DNA from: Aquila chrysaetos chrysaetos
Lineage: Eukaryota; Chordata; Aves; Accipitriformes; Accipitridae
DNA: 64,000 nt
Assembly: GCF_900496995.4 (NCBI RefSeq)
Contig: NC_044018.1
Location: 25,884,001-25,948,000 of the forward strand
Reading direction: 5' to 3'
The translations under genes and the position numbers were made by a program. Below the pieces are notes generated by a model. The model did not search any database. It was not told where the DNA came from and worked only from the letters and a program-made list of their open reading frames with translations. Below, one piece after another: positions 1-11,506 of this stretch. How positions within the stretch are numbered: position 1 is the first letter of the stretch; every line of letters begins with the position of its first letter.

Positions 1-1881
1 AGTAGCTGTAATAGACAAGTTGCGGTGAATGTTGCAGCACAGGTTCAGAGGAGTTACCAGCTCTCCAGCCTGCCTTCTTCCTGAAGACCATCACCCTCAT
101 AGCAGGAACAAGAGAAGGAAACGTGTCTGTGCCTAATCTACTCTAATGCTACACTTAAACAACTAACAAATGTGCACTGAAACCAGGACATCAGTCTGTA
201 ACTTTGGAAGCTGATTCCTTCTCCAGTCCCGCCTATTTTACTATAGAAGAGGCAGTAACCCCTGACAGAGGCAAAGCTGACACCTTCATGTAGTTACTTC
301 CTATACTGCTCTAACAAAGTCCACCACAGCTTGTCTATCACAGCCATATGGAAACTCCCCAACAGAGCATGGGAACCAGATTGCCTGCAGTGCTTTATAT
401 TACCTTTTGCAACTCCATCTGGCTCCTGAGTGTTTAAAGTGAACACTCATATGTTTAAAGTGAACACTCGTAGCTAGGGATATTTTCTGTCAGGATTGCA
501 CAACACACGGACTGCAAAGCCTGCTAAGCTGAACCAATGGACAACTTAAACAGCTGCTACAGAAGGAAAATTAGTAATCATTCTAACAAAATTAACTAGG
601 CTAAAAATCATGGAGAAGTTTACCTGTGTCTTTACCATAAGTGAACAAGGATTATTTTAAAGACTCCTCCAGTGAGCATACAGACTAAAACATATCATAA
701 CTGTAGTTTATGCCACCTAGACACAAGTTCAGAGAATATTAGTGTCTGAGTTTGCTTTTTTATTATTATAATAACTGAAACACTTCTGTTATCAGACTTC
801 AAATCTTTGAAAGATTAATGTGTGCAATCAATCAATCTCAGCACAGCCTTCCGTTGGTATGGCAGTGGATCTATATGAACTCTGATTAAAGGAGTGCTGG
901 CTTATGTTGTTTATGTGCAATTTTTTTTTTCACAGGGCAGCCTCTGTGGGTTTTGCTTCTGCAATTTAAGGGTCTCACAAAGAGGGACATGAAATTGCAT
1001 CAAGTCCTGTATTTTTTGAATGGACTTCAGCTGCCTGTGAACCAAGTATTCAGGCTAGAAACCCAGCTCAGCTCTGAAACAACACAGCTTTGTACCCTTG
1101 GCACAGACTACCGAGGAGACTGCTACACTCTGAAAAAGCACTGTAAGAACGTCTGTATAGTACAATCGTACAAGGTACAAAAGGTAAAGTTACAAACAGA
1201 AGTAGGAGAGTGAGATGAGGATCACAGCTGGCTCAATTCAAACAGGAAAATGTTAACACCAAAAAAAAAAAAAAATCCTAAAGGGAAAAACAAAACAGAC
1301 CAACAGAACAAACAGCAAGTTGGTAGAAAATGGCAACTGAGTAACATCCAGGCTATGTTCCAGGGAGAAGCAAAGAACAACTTGTCCCCTCTTAACCAAC
1401 TCTTGCCTAGCCAAGAAAGACTCTTCATGTGCTCTATGGGGGTGGCAAGCATACCAATGCTTTACCTTGTAGCTCATTAGAGGCTAACTCTTTAGTGCAT
1501 GCTAGCCAGTAAACGATAGCTTTATGCTTTTAAGCTAGATACATCCTGTTTGCAGAGCCTCTTTGTGCACACCTAAGGATGCCCAAATAGTGATTCATTA
1601 AAAGACAGTAACAGTCTGTAAGTATAATGTATTTAAGCAATGGGTTTGAGAAAGATCACAGAATTAGGTCCTTAATTATAAAGCACAATTATATTTAACT
1701 TTGAACAGCAAGAGTATATAGACTTGCAGGCAATAAGTTCTGAAGGCTGGCACAGGTATTTAAATGGTGCATTTATGCAAAATGCTAGGAGCTATCAGCC
1801 ACTAAGCTAGGTTTAAAAAGTAGGATCTGCTCTTTGAGGAGTCCTTTTAAAGAAGACAGCAAAGATACTCAGTACTGAAAC
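1..1881. other. No gene recognised; possible intron 5 or 3' flank of gene A
   Basis: I looked on the minus strand for the exon 6 signature (a GQDFLVGN-like stretch) and the exon 7 signature (KKFLQPGS) that should follow exon 5 of gene A, and found neither. Short open frames here have no recognisable similarity. The stretch is AT-rich, with simple T and A runs near 920 and 1260 and a short tandem duplication at 431-470. It is either the remainder of a long intron 5 or sequence beyond a gene that lost its last exons. Confidence 0.5.
431..470. repeat. Short tandem duplication, two units of about 20 bp
   Basis: The unit TGTTTAAAGTGAACACTC occurs at 431 and again at 452, separated by only three bases. 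No function is claimed. Confidence 0.8.
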
Positions 1882-2475
1882 CAGCCTGTCCTAGTTTCAG
1901 CTGGGATAGAGTTAACTGTCTTCCTAGTAGCTGGTGCAGTGCTGTGTTTTGAGTTCAGTATGAGAAGAATGTTGATAACACTGATGTTTTCAGTTGTTGC
2001 TAAGTAGTGTTTAGACTAATGTCAAGGATTTTTCAGCTTCTCATGCCCAGCCAGCGAGAAAGCTGGAGGGGCACAAGAAGTTGGGACAGGACACAGCCAG
2101 GGCAGCTGACCCAAACTGGCCAACAGGGTATTCCATACCATGGGACATCATGCCCGGTATATAAACTGGGGGGAGTGGGGGCGGGGGGAATCGCCACTCA
2201 GGGACTAATGGGGTGTTGGTTGGCGGGTGGTGAGCAATTGCACTGCGCATCATTTGTACATTCCAATCCTTTCATTATTGCTGTTGTCATTTTAGTAGTG
2301 TTATCATTATCATTACTAGTTTCTTCTTTTCTGTTCTATTAAACCGTTCTTATCTCAACCCGTGGGTTTTGCTTCTTTTTCCCGATTTTCTCCCCCATCC
2401 CCCTGGGGGGTGAGGGAGTGAGTGAGCAGCTGCGTGGTGCTTAGTTGCTGGCTGGGGTTAAACCACAACACAGCC
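1882..2475 (+). mobile_element. Solo LTR of an avian endogenous retrovirus with 5-bp target duplication
   Basis: The LTR proper is 1887-2470 (584 bp). It begins TGTCCTAGTTTCAGC and ends with CACAACA, giving the TG...CA ends of a retroviral LTR. The base string CAGCC lies immediately on both sides (1882-1886 and 2471-2475), a 5-bp target-site duplication. Inside there is a TATA-like TATATAAA near 2158 and an ATTAAA polyadenylation-type signal at 2338-2343, both in plus orientation. No internal retroviral genes adjoin it, so it is a solo LTR. It is related to the LTR at 36843-37362. It sits 183 bp downstream of exon 5 of gene A, antisense to that gene. Confidence 0.92.
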
Positions 2476-2653
2476 GAATGTTATTTTGTGGCCCTCTTTT
2501 CACTTTGCTGAATGCTGGCTCCATCAAACAGTTCCAGAGTTGTATTGTCACTTGCTTTCTGGAAAGTAGGTGTGTGGGGCCAGGGGAGTGGAGTGGGGGG
2601 GAACCTGTACCCACTTTATTGTCTTTGTGGACTACTGTTGATTTATCACTTAC

Positions 2654-5551
2654 CTTTTCATAAACAGGAAAGTACCTGGTTGTAGCTCGTTCAATGATTA
2701 AGGCAAGATTCTTTTCTTTTGTGTCAGCTGGCTGAAAAGGCAGATACATGATCATTCCCATCAGGTCTGTTGTTCCCTCCACGTACATATCAATCCTGAA
2801 ACAAATATTTTTATTCCACATTTATCATTTGAACATTCCATTTTGGTTATTTTCCTGAAATACAATGCTGAAGTGATCACTGAGTAAAATGCTTATTAGT
2901 GAATGTAACATAAGACACTAGTTTGTTTTCTTGTTCTTCCACTTTGATTCCAGGTCAGTTTTTTTCAAAGCACAGGTTATAAACAGGCTCACAGTGTCTG
3001 CAACAAGGAAGGTATATAACAATCTGCAACTAATGTATTTAAAGTGGAGTTCACACTGTTTTCCACTGATAACCTATTAATCTATGCTGTGGGAGAAAAG
3101 ACCACATATACAAACCACGCTGGAGAAAAAAAAAAACTTGAGGTCTAATCATGAAAGGATCCCGACAACAAGTGGCTGCCAATTACCAGGTCAGACACAC
3201 CAGTCCATAATAATCCCCACAATCTCCAGAGCTGCCCCTCCATTATCACAGAATAAACCCTTTACAGTAAGTGGTAGTCAGTTAGGTTAAGGACTTAACT
3301 GAACTTTTGCATGACTTTTTTTTTTTTTTAAAGAAAGAATAAACAAGGATCTTTGCTTTTGCATTAGCCCTTTAATTATGACAATGGAAAGTATTCACAG
3401 CTTACATAGTAAAGTAATATTAGGAAAATATTGGTTTAACTTTCAGTAGCGTTAAGCCACTGAACATGTATTTTTTTTAAATCAGCTATGGAAGATTCTT
3501 TACGTTTTGAAAAAAGGAAATTAGAACACTTAAAGACACTTCTTTTTTTTCAGGCAGCTGTAGTTTTTCCTACTGTTTTCCCGTTTAAAGAGGAAAAAAA
3601 AAGGCATACTTAGCCTTTATTATTGTATTAAGGTCCTGCAGTTGCCCAGAAACTTAATGCACTTCTGGCCTCTGTGAAATCAAATGAGCCTGAAGGGGGC
3701 CATAACATTCTCGCTATGTTGACAATTAACAATCATTTATCAATCACAAAGTCCATTCACCCAATCCCTGGATCTAAGGAGACAAAGCAGTGGCAGATGT
3801 ATATGCACCTTTACATGCAGATATTGCACAGCAATATTCTTCTCGTAAATATTAAAAATGATGGAAGAGTATTAGTAAGGACAGTATGCACTGTTACTGT
3901 ACCAGGCTCTCTCCTTCAGGTCCTTCCCGTAGAGGTTGTACTTTGCTGCTATGTAGCTGAGGATGGCTCTAGTCTGCACCATCTTCATCCCATCGATCTC
4001 CACCATGGGCACTTGCTGGAACATGAGGACTCCATCTAAGGAAGAAAAAGCAGCAAACTACTCAGACTGCTGCAGTACTACACTGAATCTGAGAAAGAGA
4101 CCTGGTAACACATCAAGACATTTCCAATTCTGAGGGACGAAAGCATTCGCAAGCAACAAGGTCTCTCAAATCTTCTCTTTACAGGTCACATCGTATTGGA
4201 GGTCTTACAAAAATCTCACCTGTTGTCCCATTGTTATACTGGTGTGAATTTATGTTTAGGGTACAGTTTACAGACTCACCATTGCGTAATTTTTCTAGGT
4301 CTTCCTTCGTTTCTATGAATTCTTCCTCAAACTGAAAAGCAAAGATAGAAAACAATGCTGTGTCACTGCAAAGGCAATGAGGAAGTGGAAGGGAGTCTGG
4401 AAGTTAGACTCCACCTCTCCACACTAATCCCCATACTTCTCATGATTGTGTTGACCCCCTACCCCCTATACTTCATCTCTGCTCCAGCAAATAACCCAGG
4501 ACTATAGTGTCCCCAACCCCACAATAATGTACAATGCTTTACACTTCAAAACCAGCTTCCTTTATTATAAAGACCAGTCTACTTGCCTGCACAATTACCA
4601 GACACCAAATTGTTCACTTAAAAGCAGCTGATGCCACGTGAAATATTGAGAAATTTTTAGTAAGTTATGCCTCTGTTACACAGTATTTATCTCCCTCTTT
4701 CCCCCTGCTGGCTTTTTTTTTTTTTTTTTTTTTTAAACGAGAAGGACATTTGAATGAGGGCAAGATCTTTGTTTCCTCAGCACTCGTGCTCTGCAGCTTC
4801 TCTGTCAGCAACATTCACAAGTGAGCACCGTTAAAAAAGCCTTTTATTTCCAATGCAATATAAATAGTTTCTGAGAAAACAGTTTCAAAGTACCGTATTC
4901 AAGCAAAAACTGCATGTAGAAATTAAGATGACTTAGGATGGTTTTCACCTGATGTGAATCTAGATAGCTCTCTCACTGCCTTCAGGGCAACTTTGCTGAT
5001 TTATCCTACTCCAGTCCTGACCAAAAGAATGAAAAGCACTTTGTTTGGAGATAACGTTCTAAGTTTTTCATGTGGTACACATGGTCTTTCAGTGGAGAAC
5101 AATCATGAGACACAGAGAAGTAATGAGCATTCAGAAAAAGCCAGAGATACACAGTTTTGGTCTGTAGCAACAATTTAAGATCTCCTCAGCTTAAAGTAAG
5201 TTTCAAAAACGACACTTAACAATTCTCTTTGTATGTTAAAATCATTTTACTGGGCAACTGTTGCTCAAGGAATACAAATAAATACAACATAAGAGAGTGC
5301 ATCACTGAATCTAAGTATTCTGCATCACAACATTTGACATTGTGCATATCTCTAAGCATAGATGTAATTGGGAAACCTTTTCCAAGAATACTTATTTTAA
5401 TCACAGATTAATCTGATCACCTTATTAAAAAAAAAGATACAAACCTCAACCCCGGCTGCTGCTAACAGCCATCGGATCGACTCCATCTTCCCCCTTCCAT
5501 TGGTATAGTGCAGCTTGGGTTTCCCCGACATGATTTCAGAGTTCTTGTTTC
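2654..5551 (-). CDS. Alpha-class glutathione S-transferase, gene A (partial, exons 2-5)
   Basis: Cytosolic enzyme predicted to join glutathione to electrophiles and to reduce lipid hydroperoxides as a dimer. Coding exons: 5531-5445 (ATG at 5531-5529; [16 protein letters not shown]...), 4331-4280, 4035-3903 and 2795-2654, with lengths 87, 52, 133 and 142 nt. All have AG/GT borders and are in frame for 138 residues. Visible family residues: catalytic Tyr9, Phe52, Gln54-Val55-cisPro56, Gln67-Thr68, Asp101 and Arg131. Residue 15 is Lys where gene B has Arg. The codon split between exons 4 and 5 gives Trp91, where the other copies have Leu. About 84 C-terminal residues (exons 6-7) are missing from the window. 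An antisense LTR lies just past exon 5. The gene could continue left of base 1 or be truncated; the sequence cannot decide. The 5' end of exon 2 is set by the CAG acceptor before 5551. Exon 1 is not identified. Confidence 0.93.
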
Positions 5552-8029
5552 CTGATAAATTCAAGAAGATGATCTTACAGGAAGCATGTTTTAACTTAGC
5601 ATTTAAAATGTTCCACCCCAAACTACTAAAAACAGTTGGATGAATGTGAAAGTAGAAGGGCACTCAAGACCTAGATACTTGGGCTTGATGCAACCACATT
5701 TCCTGTGTATTAGTGAAAAAAAAAGTACACACTACCAGGAGAATATGCAGCAATTCGAATAAAGAATCATGACAATGTAATAAGCATCTACTAAATCATG
5801 TACATATCTTTAAAAATATTAGAGCTCATGAGTTTTACAACCAAAACAGAATTGTAGGGTATTCCTGAATAAATACATTTTCAACCTAGTAGTGATGCAA
5901 TCTCTTCAGTAGGTGTCGGGTTTTGCGACAGCATCCATGTCATACCAGACTTGAAAATGTACTATGTCAAATGAGTTCCTTCTCAAGACCACCAACCCAG
6001 AGACACCAGCATTATCTTCACCTATGACATTTCAGAGCCCCATGCTGCTGTGCCTTTACAAATACGAGCTTATAACAGCAATATATATTCCCGCATATAT
6101 TTCACCAGGCCTGCTGACTTCCATATTTAGCTAGTTCTGTTTTGACCATTAGCCAAATCACAATATATCCATTATAGAGAATGCAGACCGACTTCAAGAC
6201 CCATTCCAATTTTACAAACAACAGTTAAACTGTAACAGGGATTTATATCTTACTGGCTCTGAAAACTTAACTTTAAAATCAAAACCAAATGAGACTGTGA
6301 CCTGTTGGTCAGGTAAGGCCTGGTCAATGCCCCCAGCAGCAGGGGGCTGAAGTCAGCCCACCGGATGATGGCACTGGGATGAAACACTTTGTTTGTCAAA
6401 TCTCACTAACAAGTGCAGTCACATGCCATAGTATGAACTCGGCAGCTGATGTGAGCTTGCCTGGTGCTGGAAACAAAGCTAACACTGTACTCTTATCACT
6501 AATAGGTCCCAGAAGAACGAAGCCGATTTACCAAGAAGACAGTCACAGACTAAGAGAGTGTTTCATCATTAAGCCAAGGTTTTATCTGTTAACAGGCAGG
6601 CTTATTTATTCTTGCACAGACTTCACAGTACGTAATTGAGTCACAAAGTAGAAACTTTGGCCATAATCCCAAAAGCATCAATGAAGAGGCACAAACAAGC
6701 AGTACAGCAGTGAGAGAGGAGACCACATCCCTGGCCTTCTCCACTGAAGTCCTTTGTATTGGGCGGTATCTTCAACAGGCCCTGTAGCAAACAGCCATTA
6801 CTCTACTAGGGGCTGGACTCACAGGAGAAACCTGGTGCCGCAGTCCAAAATACAGGTCTTCAAAACCGCTGCTTAGCTTCCACCTAGCCCTGGCAATGCC
6901 TATATCCCCAGACACCTCAGTCTCTTGCAACAAAGTTCTCCTGATACATAAACATGTACTTGATAATAAAGGCTTGATTATGTCTTGACACTTTAGAGTT
7001 GGCATCTAGTCTAGAGCTGCTGGATGCCTAGCTAGATTCCTAATACCTGAACAGCAACAGGGCGCATAAACAAGGCATTTAGAGAAGTGCCTCATCACAG
7101 CTACCTTACCAGGCCCTACACACAGAAGACCATGACCTACGCTCCATTTCTAGTTCCCTTAAGTGAGTTACACTATACCAATCGAAAAAGCTCTCAATCT
7201 TCCACACTGCAAAAACACTTCATTCCCTGGCACTCAGGAAGCAGATTGGACAGTGTCAACTCCACTTCATCAGAGTGGAGAACCGCACTTGGGCCCTCAC
7301 AGACTGGACAAGTACTCTAACCTCCAGCATATGGGATCAAGGCTGGGAAACACACTACAAAGAGAGGCTAGCGTAAGCAGAAAGAGCAAACTTCCCTGAC
7401 TTCTCCCTGAAGCAGAGGTAGAGTTGATAAAAACCAGCCCAGCCAGAGCCCTGCTTGCCAGTGTCAGCTCAGTGCTCCACTCCAAACAGCTGGGAAAGCT
7501 GAGGAGTGGAGCAAGTGTGAGTGGAAAAAAGTCCAGGTATCAATATAACCTGTCCTTGTTCATCACAGTTCCTTGTGGGGATTGGCCAAGGGTTGAGGCT
7601 TTTTGTGCAGTTAAGAAAACGCTTACACTTTCCTGGAACTGCACTGCTTAAGGACTGACTTTGGGGTTTAGGCTGAATGCTTACAGAGGGCTGCATAGTT
7701 TGGTGACTCTGTTACTGCTCTGCAATGAATATCCCTTTGTAAAGCAGTGAGATATGAAAGAGTAGCAAAGTTGGCAAATTATCTTTCTTTAATAGCAATA
7801 ACGGACCTGAAAAGAAACCACAAACTTTCTTGATGTTCTAGTACATCGGACCTTCCTCGGACCTCAGCCAAGCAGTTGTCAGAGTGACGGCTGCCGCTGT
7901 GACTGCTGTATTAAAAAATTACAGTTTTGTCCAAAACAATTCAGGCATCAGCCTTCCAGCGAGAAACAAGTAAGTGAATTTAACAGCAAGCTCGTAATCC
8001 ACCGCAAGATCTTAAACTTTCTTCCTAAT
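5552..8029. other. Presumed intron 1 / upstream region of gene A
   Basis: No coding exon, RNA gene or clear transposon end was recognised. Open frames of 60-90 codons on both strands look like chance. Alpha GST genes normally have a non-coding exon 1 several kb upstream of the ATG exon, so this stretch is inferred to be intron 1 leading to the CpG island at 8030-9330. Confidence 0.45.
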
Positions 8030-9330
8030 TGGATGCGGACCCCAAGATAGTTCTCTGCAACGCTTTGCTCCTCGAGCACAGCTCGCGCGGGGCTGCTCAA
8101 GCAGAACGACCCTCCAGCACAGGCCCTGCGCTCCGACGAGCCCGGCTCACTCTCCAGGCGGTCTTATGACTGCAACTGCTCACCAGCGAGTGGTTTTCCA
8201 CGGGGACTCGGGCCAAGCCTGGATTCAAAGAGCGCTCCTTGCACCCCTTGAGAGCTAGGAGGAGCGTTTGAACGAGGTGAAAGGCAAACTACCCCCGGAG
8301 ATTTTAAAACCTGAACTCCCGAACAGCAATTCCTCTTCGGGTTCCCTGCCGGCCCTCCCCAGAGCCAGACGCGACCTCCCCCTCCGCAGGCCCAGCCCGC
8401 CCGGCGTGGGCCCCTGCCGCGGGGGAGAGACCCCGGACAAACACGCTCCGGCAGGGCACGCTCAAGCGTGTTCCCGAAGTCAACACCGGTCTGCCACGCA
8501 CCTCGCCCTTCTCCCTCCCGGCGGGGGCCCCGGCTGCCCACCCCCAGCCCCCGCAGGCGGGCTCCTCCGCGGGTGCCCCGGAGAGGACAGGCCGGCCCGG
8601 CCGCGGCGGGCAGCACGCTCCCGCGGCTCCGCCGAGCAACGCGCGGCCCCCCGCTCCCCGCCGCCACACGCCGTGCTCGGCGGCAAAATTTACACCCTCC
8701 GCCGGGCCGGGACCGGCCGCCCCCCCTCCCGCCGGGCCCCCGGCCCCCGCCCGCCCGGCAGCGCTTCCCCCGCGCCGGCCGCACCTGCCCAGCCGCCGCC
8801 GCGCAGACTGCCCTCACCGCCCGGCCCGCCGAGAGGCGGCCGCGCCGGCCGGCCTGCCCACTGCCCGCCCCCGCCCTCCCTCCCGCCGCCCTGGGGCACC
8901 GCGGGGAGGCTTGCGGCCGTTAAGGCGCATCGCTGAGCCCTGCGAGCGTAGCTGAGGGAAAAGGGCCCCCCCCGGGCCTCGTGCCTGAAGCCTTGCGGGG
9001 CGACTCCTTGCACTGGGCCGGCTTCGAGGTCGGCAGGAGGCCGAGGCTGCGCCTCGGGGGGACGTGGCGGGAGAAGGGCTTTGAGGCCCCTGAGGCGGCA
9101 GCGGGGCCACAGCGATGGCTGAAGGAGCGGCGTCGGTGTGCCAGGGGCTGTGGCTGTGCGTGGGCGAAGGCCGCGTCTCTGTGCCGTCGTCGTGTGTTGG
9201 AGTTACGGCCTAACCGTGGGGACGCCGCTCGCGTTAGGGTTCAACACGACGCCTTGTCCCTTGCGGAGGACCGTTGCTCCACGGCTTCGCTGCGTAGGCC
9301 CCGTTACTTTGTATAAACGATGCGGGGTTT
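8030..9330. promoter_or_regulatory. CpG island, probable promoter region
   Basis: This is the only strongly GC-rich, CpG-dense segment of the window. It stands out sharply from AT-rich flanks and is densest at about 8340-9250. It contains repeated GC-box-like CCCGCC/GGGCGG strings. Long open frames on both strands (up to about 220 codons) are rich in Pro, Arg, Gly and Ala and overlap each other, as expected from base composition, so I do not call them genes. The island lies upstream of gene A on its transcription side and downstream of gene B, which makes a gene A promoter with non-coding exon 1 the simplest reading. A divergent plus-strand transcript is possible. Confidence 0.7.
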
Positions 9331-10479
9331 GCTAAGGACTATGTCCCTGAAGAAGGAACTAAAGACTGATAAAGAGGACACACCCTGCTCCGGACGAGGG
9401 CCCGATGATTGCCAAAGCAGCCCGAACTAGGGGAAAGGTGAAGGCATCAGGGGGAGATCACCACCTCTGACTCCATTCGGGACTGGAAAGGCTTCCCCCC
9501 CCCCAGCCAAGGAGTATGCTTGCTAATTTGCATGCCAAGCGAGGCTAATTTAAATATAACTAACCAAGAGTAGATGAGGTGGTGACTACCAACCCACGAA
9601 CGTAAATTTAGGTGGGGTTTTACTAATCACGTAACAGAATAAATACATTATAGTTCCTTGGCGTGGGGTGCTAGCTTTGTGGAATTATCACCTAGCACCC
9701 ATCTTCGCACAAATAGGAAGTAAATAATTATCTCAGCTCTATGTGTAAGATTGGCTTATTGCACACCACGTATCAAGCCCCGCTTGTGGGACAACATGAG
9801 CGCATGCTCCTAAAACCGCCTGACTGTGCAGAGGAACTTGCACTGCAGAGAGTTGGCAGCCACAGCCAAAGTTTCTGGCTCAAATTTCTGACAGTGCTCA
9901 GCAGCTGCAAGTGCTGCCCGAATGCTTCAGTGAGGCGGGAGGAAACGGCTCTTGCAACAACTCTAATTAAATCCATGCTCTATCTGTGCAGAAAAACATT
10001 GGGTTTTTTCCTTTCTTCATGCTAAAAACTGGTTCCAGCCACATGGCATTTCTTACAAGGAAACTGTGGGTACTAGCAAGGGTTTTAGTGCCCTGAGTTT
10101 GCCCAGCTTAAAACTGCCAGTACTAGATCATTAGTTGGTTTTAGGGTACTGGCTGTTGCATTTACATACTTCGTTGATTTGGTGTTGAAATAGTATACAT
10201 ATTTATGTGTTCGACTGTCTTGCTAGCCTCTCAGTAGTAGAGCTTGATTTAAGTGATTATAATGTACAACTTATGTACAACTTACATTTAACTGAGTTTA
10301 ATATAAAGTGACATCAGTCAACAATGAACTCCTACATTTCAAGGTCTCACTAGCACCTGACACCAATCTGACTCCTCCTTCCTCAAACAATAAGTTTTCA
10401 ACTTGACAGTTGGCAACAAGCATTAGTTTCTCAGTCGAGTCTGCAAGGTGCTTTTAGCTGCTACAGTAGACCTTATGTT
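9331..10479. other. Intergenic, nothing recognised
   Basis: This stretch lies between the CpG island and the LTR at 10486. It contains a short C run near 9495 and AT-rich sequence. No exon of the GST family and no transposon end could be supported. Confidence 0.5.
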
Positions 10480-10930
10480 AAAGGATGTTGTGGGAACATA
10501 TTTAGCTAATGGTCACAAGAGCATTCCAGACGCCTTTAGAAGGCCTTGAACAGAATAAACAAGAAGACAAAAATAAGAAAGATACCAATTAGAAAAACAC
10601 AGGTGCGCATTCCATGATAAAGAGAACTTGGCACAAACAACCTCAATTCGGCAGTTTATCTTGACCAATTAGACTGAGACAAGTCTCACATGTTTTAGTA
10701 TAACCAATTATGTTTTATGTTTATGTGCGTGTACAGTGTTGATATAACCAATCATTAAGTGTAACTAGACGTGTGGACAGTGCATGAATAATGTGTGTAA
10801 CCAATAGTAAAATAGCTAAACGCATGTATGGATGTAATCAATGTATAAAATGATGTCTGATGCTCTAGTAAAGTGGGCTTCACCTGATCACATTGGTCTG
10901 TGTGTGATGTCCTGAGCCTCCGCAAAAGGA
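10480..10930 (+). mobile_element. Solo LTR with 6-bp target duplication, ERVK-like
   Basis: The LTR is 10486-10924 (439 bp), from TGTTGTGGGAACA to CTCCGCA. AAAGGA flanks it exactly on both sides (10480-10485 and 10925-10930). Six-base duplications are usual for class II (ERVK-type) retroviruses in vertebrates, so that assignment is inferred from duplication length alone. The interior repeats CCAAT-type motifs (ACCAATTA, ACCAATCA, ACCAATAG). An AGTAAA near the 3' third may be the polyadenylation signal. The 5'-to-3' orientation is inferred from the position of these motifs. It lies between genes A and B. Confidence 0.88.
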
Positions 10931-11506
10931 AATATTGGTGAAGCTACAGCACAAGAGTTTAAATGTCTAGTGACAACACACAGGTGCAGTAGGACCTCTG
11001 GTCCCAGCATACTCCAAGTTAAGGTCAGAGGAAAGCTGAATCCAAACCTGTCATCCCCATCAAACCAGAACCTGCAGGCTTTTCCTGACATTTCCCAGAA
11101 CAGATACATCGTCCACTGTTTGGACTAAGCTCTCTTCATTTTCCAGCAACTCTTGGGAATGCCAGAAAGGCAGAACCAGAGAGTCCTTAGGTATATAAAT
11201 AGCAGCAAGAAGTCATTGAACAAACCAGGTTTGAGTGTCAGTAGTAAGACTTTATTTCAGGTATTCTCTCAAGTAATTTAAGACATCCTGTGTTGTCCAG
11301 TGTACCCCATAATGCAGTGAACTATTTAATTTGCTGGTACGCTCATGTTGATTTACCTTGAAAGTGTTTGCAGTAGGCTAAAACCAGTCCTGTAGCTAAT
11401 GAAAGAGAGATCGAAAACTTTTTCACTACTTTCATTAATTTCATTTTGCCAGCATCAGCAAACACAAAGACAATGAAATAGAGTTTCTGGGGGTTTTGGT
11501 TGCTGC
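10931..11506. other. 3' flank / 3' UTR region of gene B
   Basis: This stretch follows the gene B stop codon on the minus strand. The one feature of note is AATAAA on the minus strand at 11256-11251, about 250 bp past the stop, a likely poly(A) signal. Nothing else was recognised. Confidence 0.5.
11251..11256 (-). promoter_or_regulatory. Probable polyadenylation signal of gene B
   Basis: AATAAA on the minus strand, about 250 bp beyond the gene B stop codon. Gene C and pseudogene D have the same arrangement at 145 and 263 bp past their stops. Confidence 0.5.

Noticed and set aside
1222-1480. Weak resemblance of 1390-1440 (minus) to GSTA exon 6
   Set aside because: Only scattered matches to the GQDFLVGN coding string, no splice sites and no frame. 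No better than chance by eye.
6636-6648. TGAGTCA site upstream of gene A, considered as an antioxidant response element
   Set aside because: It fits a generic AP-1 core, but the TGACnnnGC pattern needed for an antioxidant response element is not met. A single 7-mer is expected by chance.
8164-9316. Long open frames (up to about 220 codons) on both strands of the CpG island
   Set aside because: They overlap each other in several frames, are made of Pro/Arg/Gly/Ala, and have no domain. GC-rich sequence produces few stop codons by chance.
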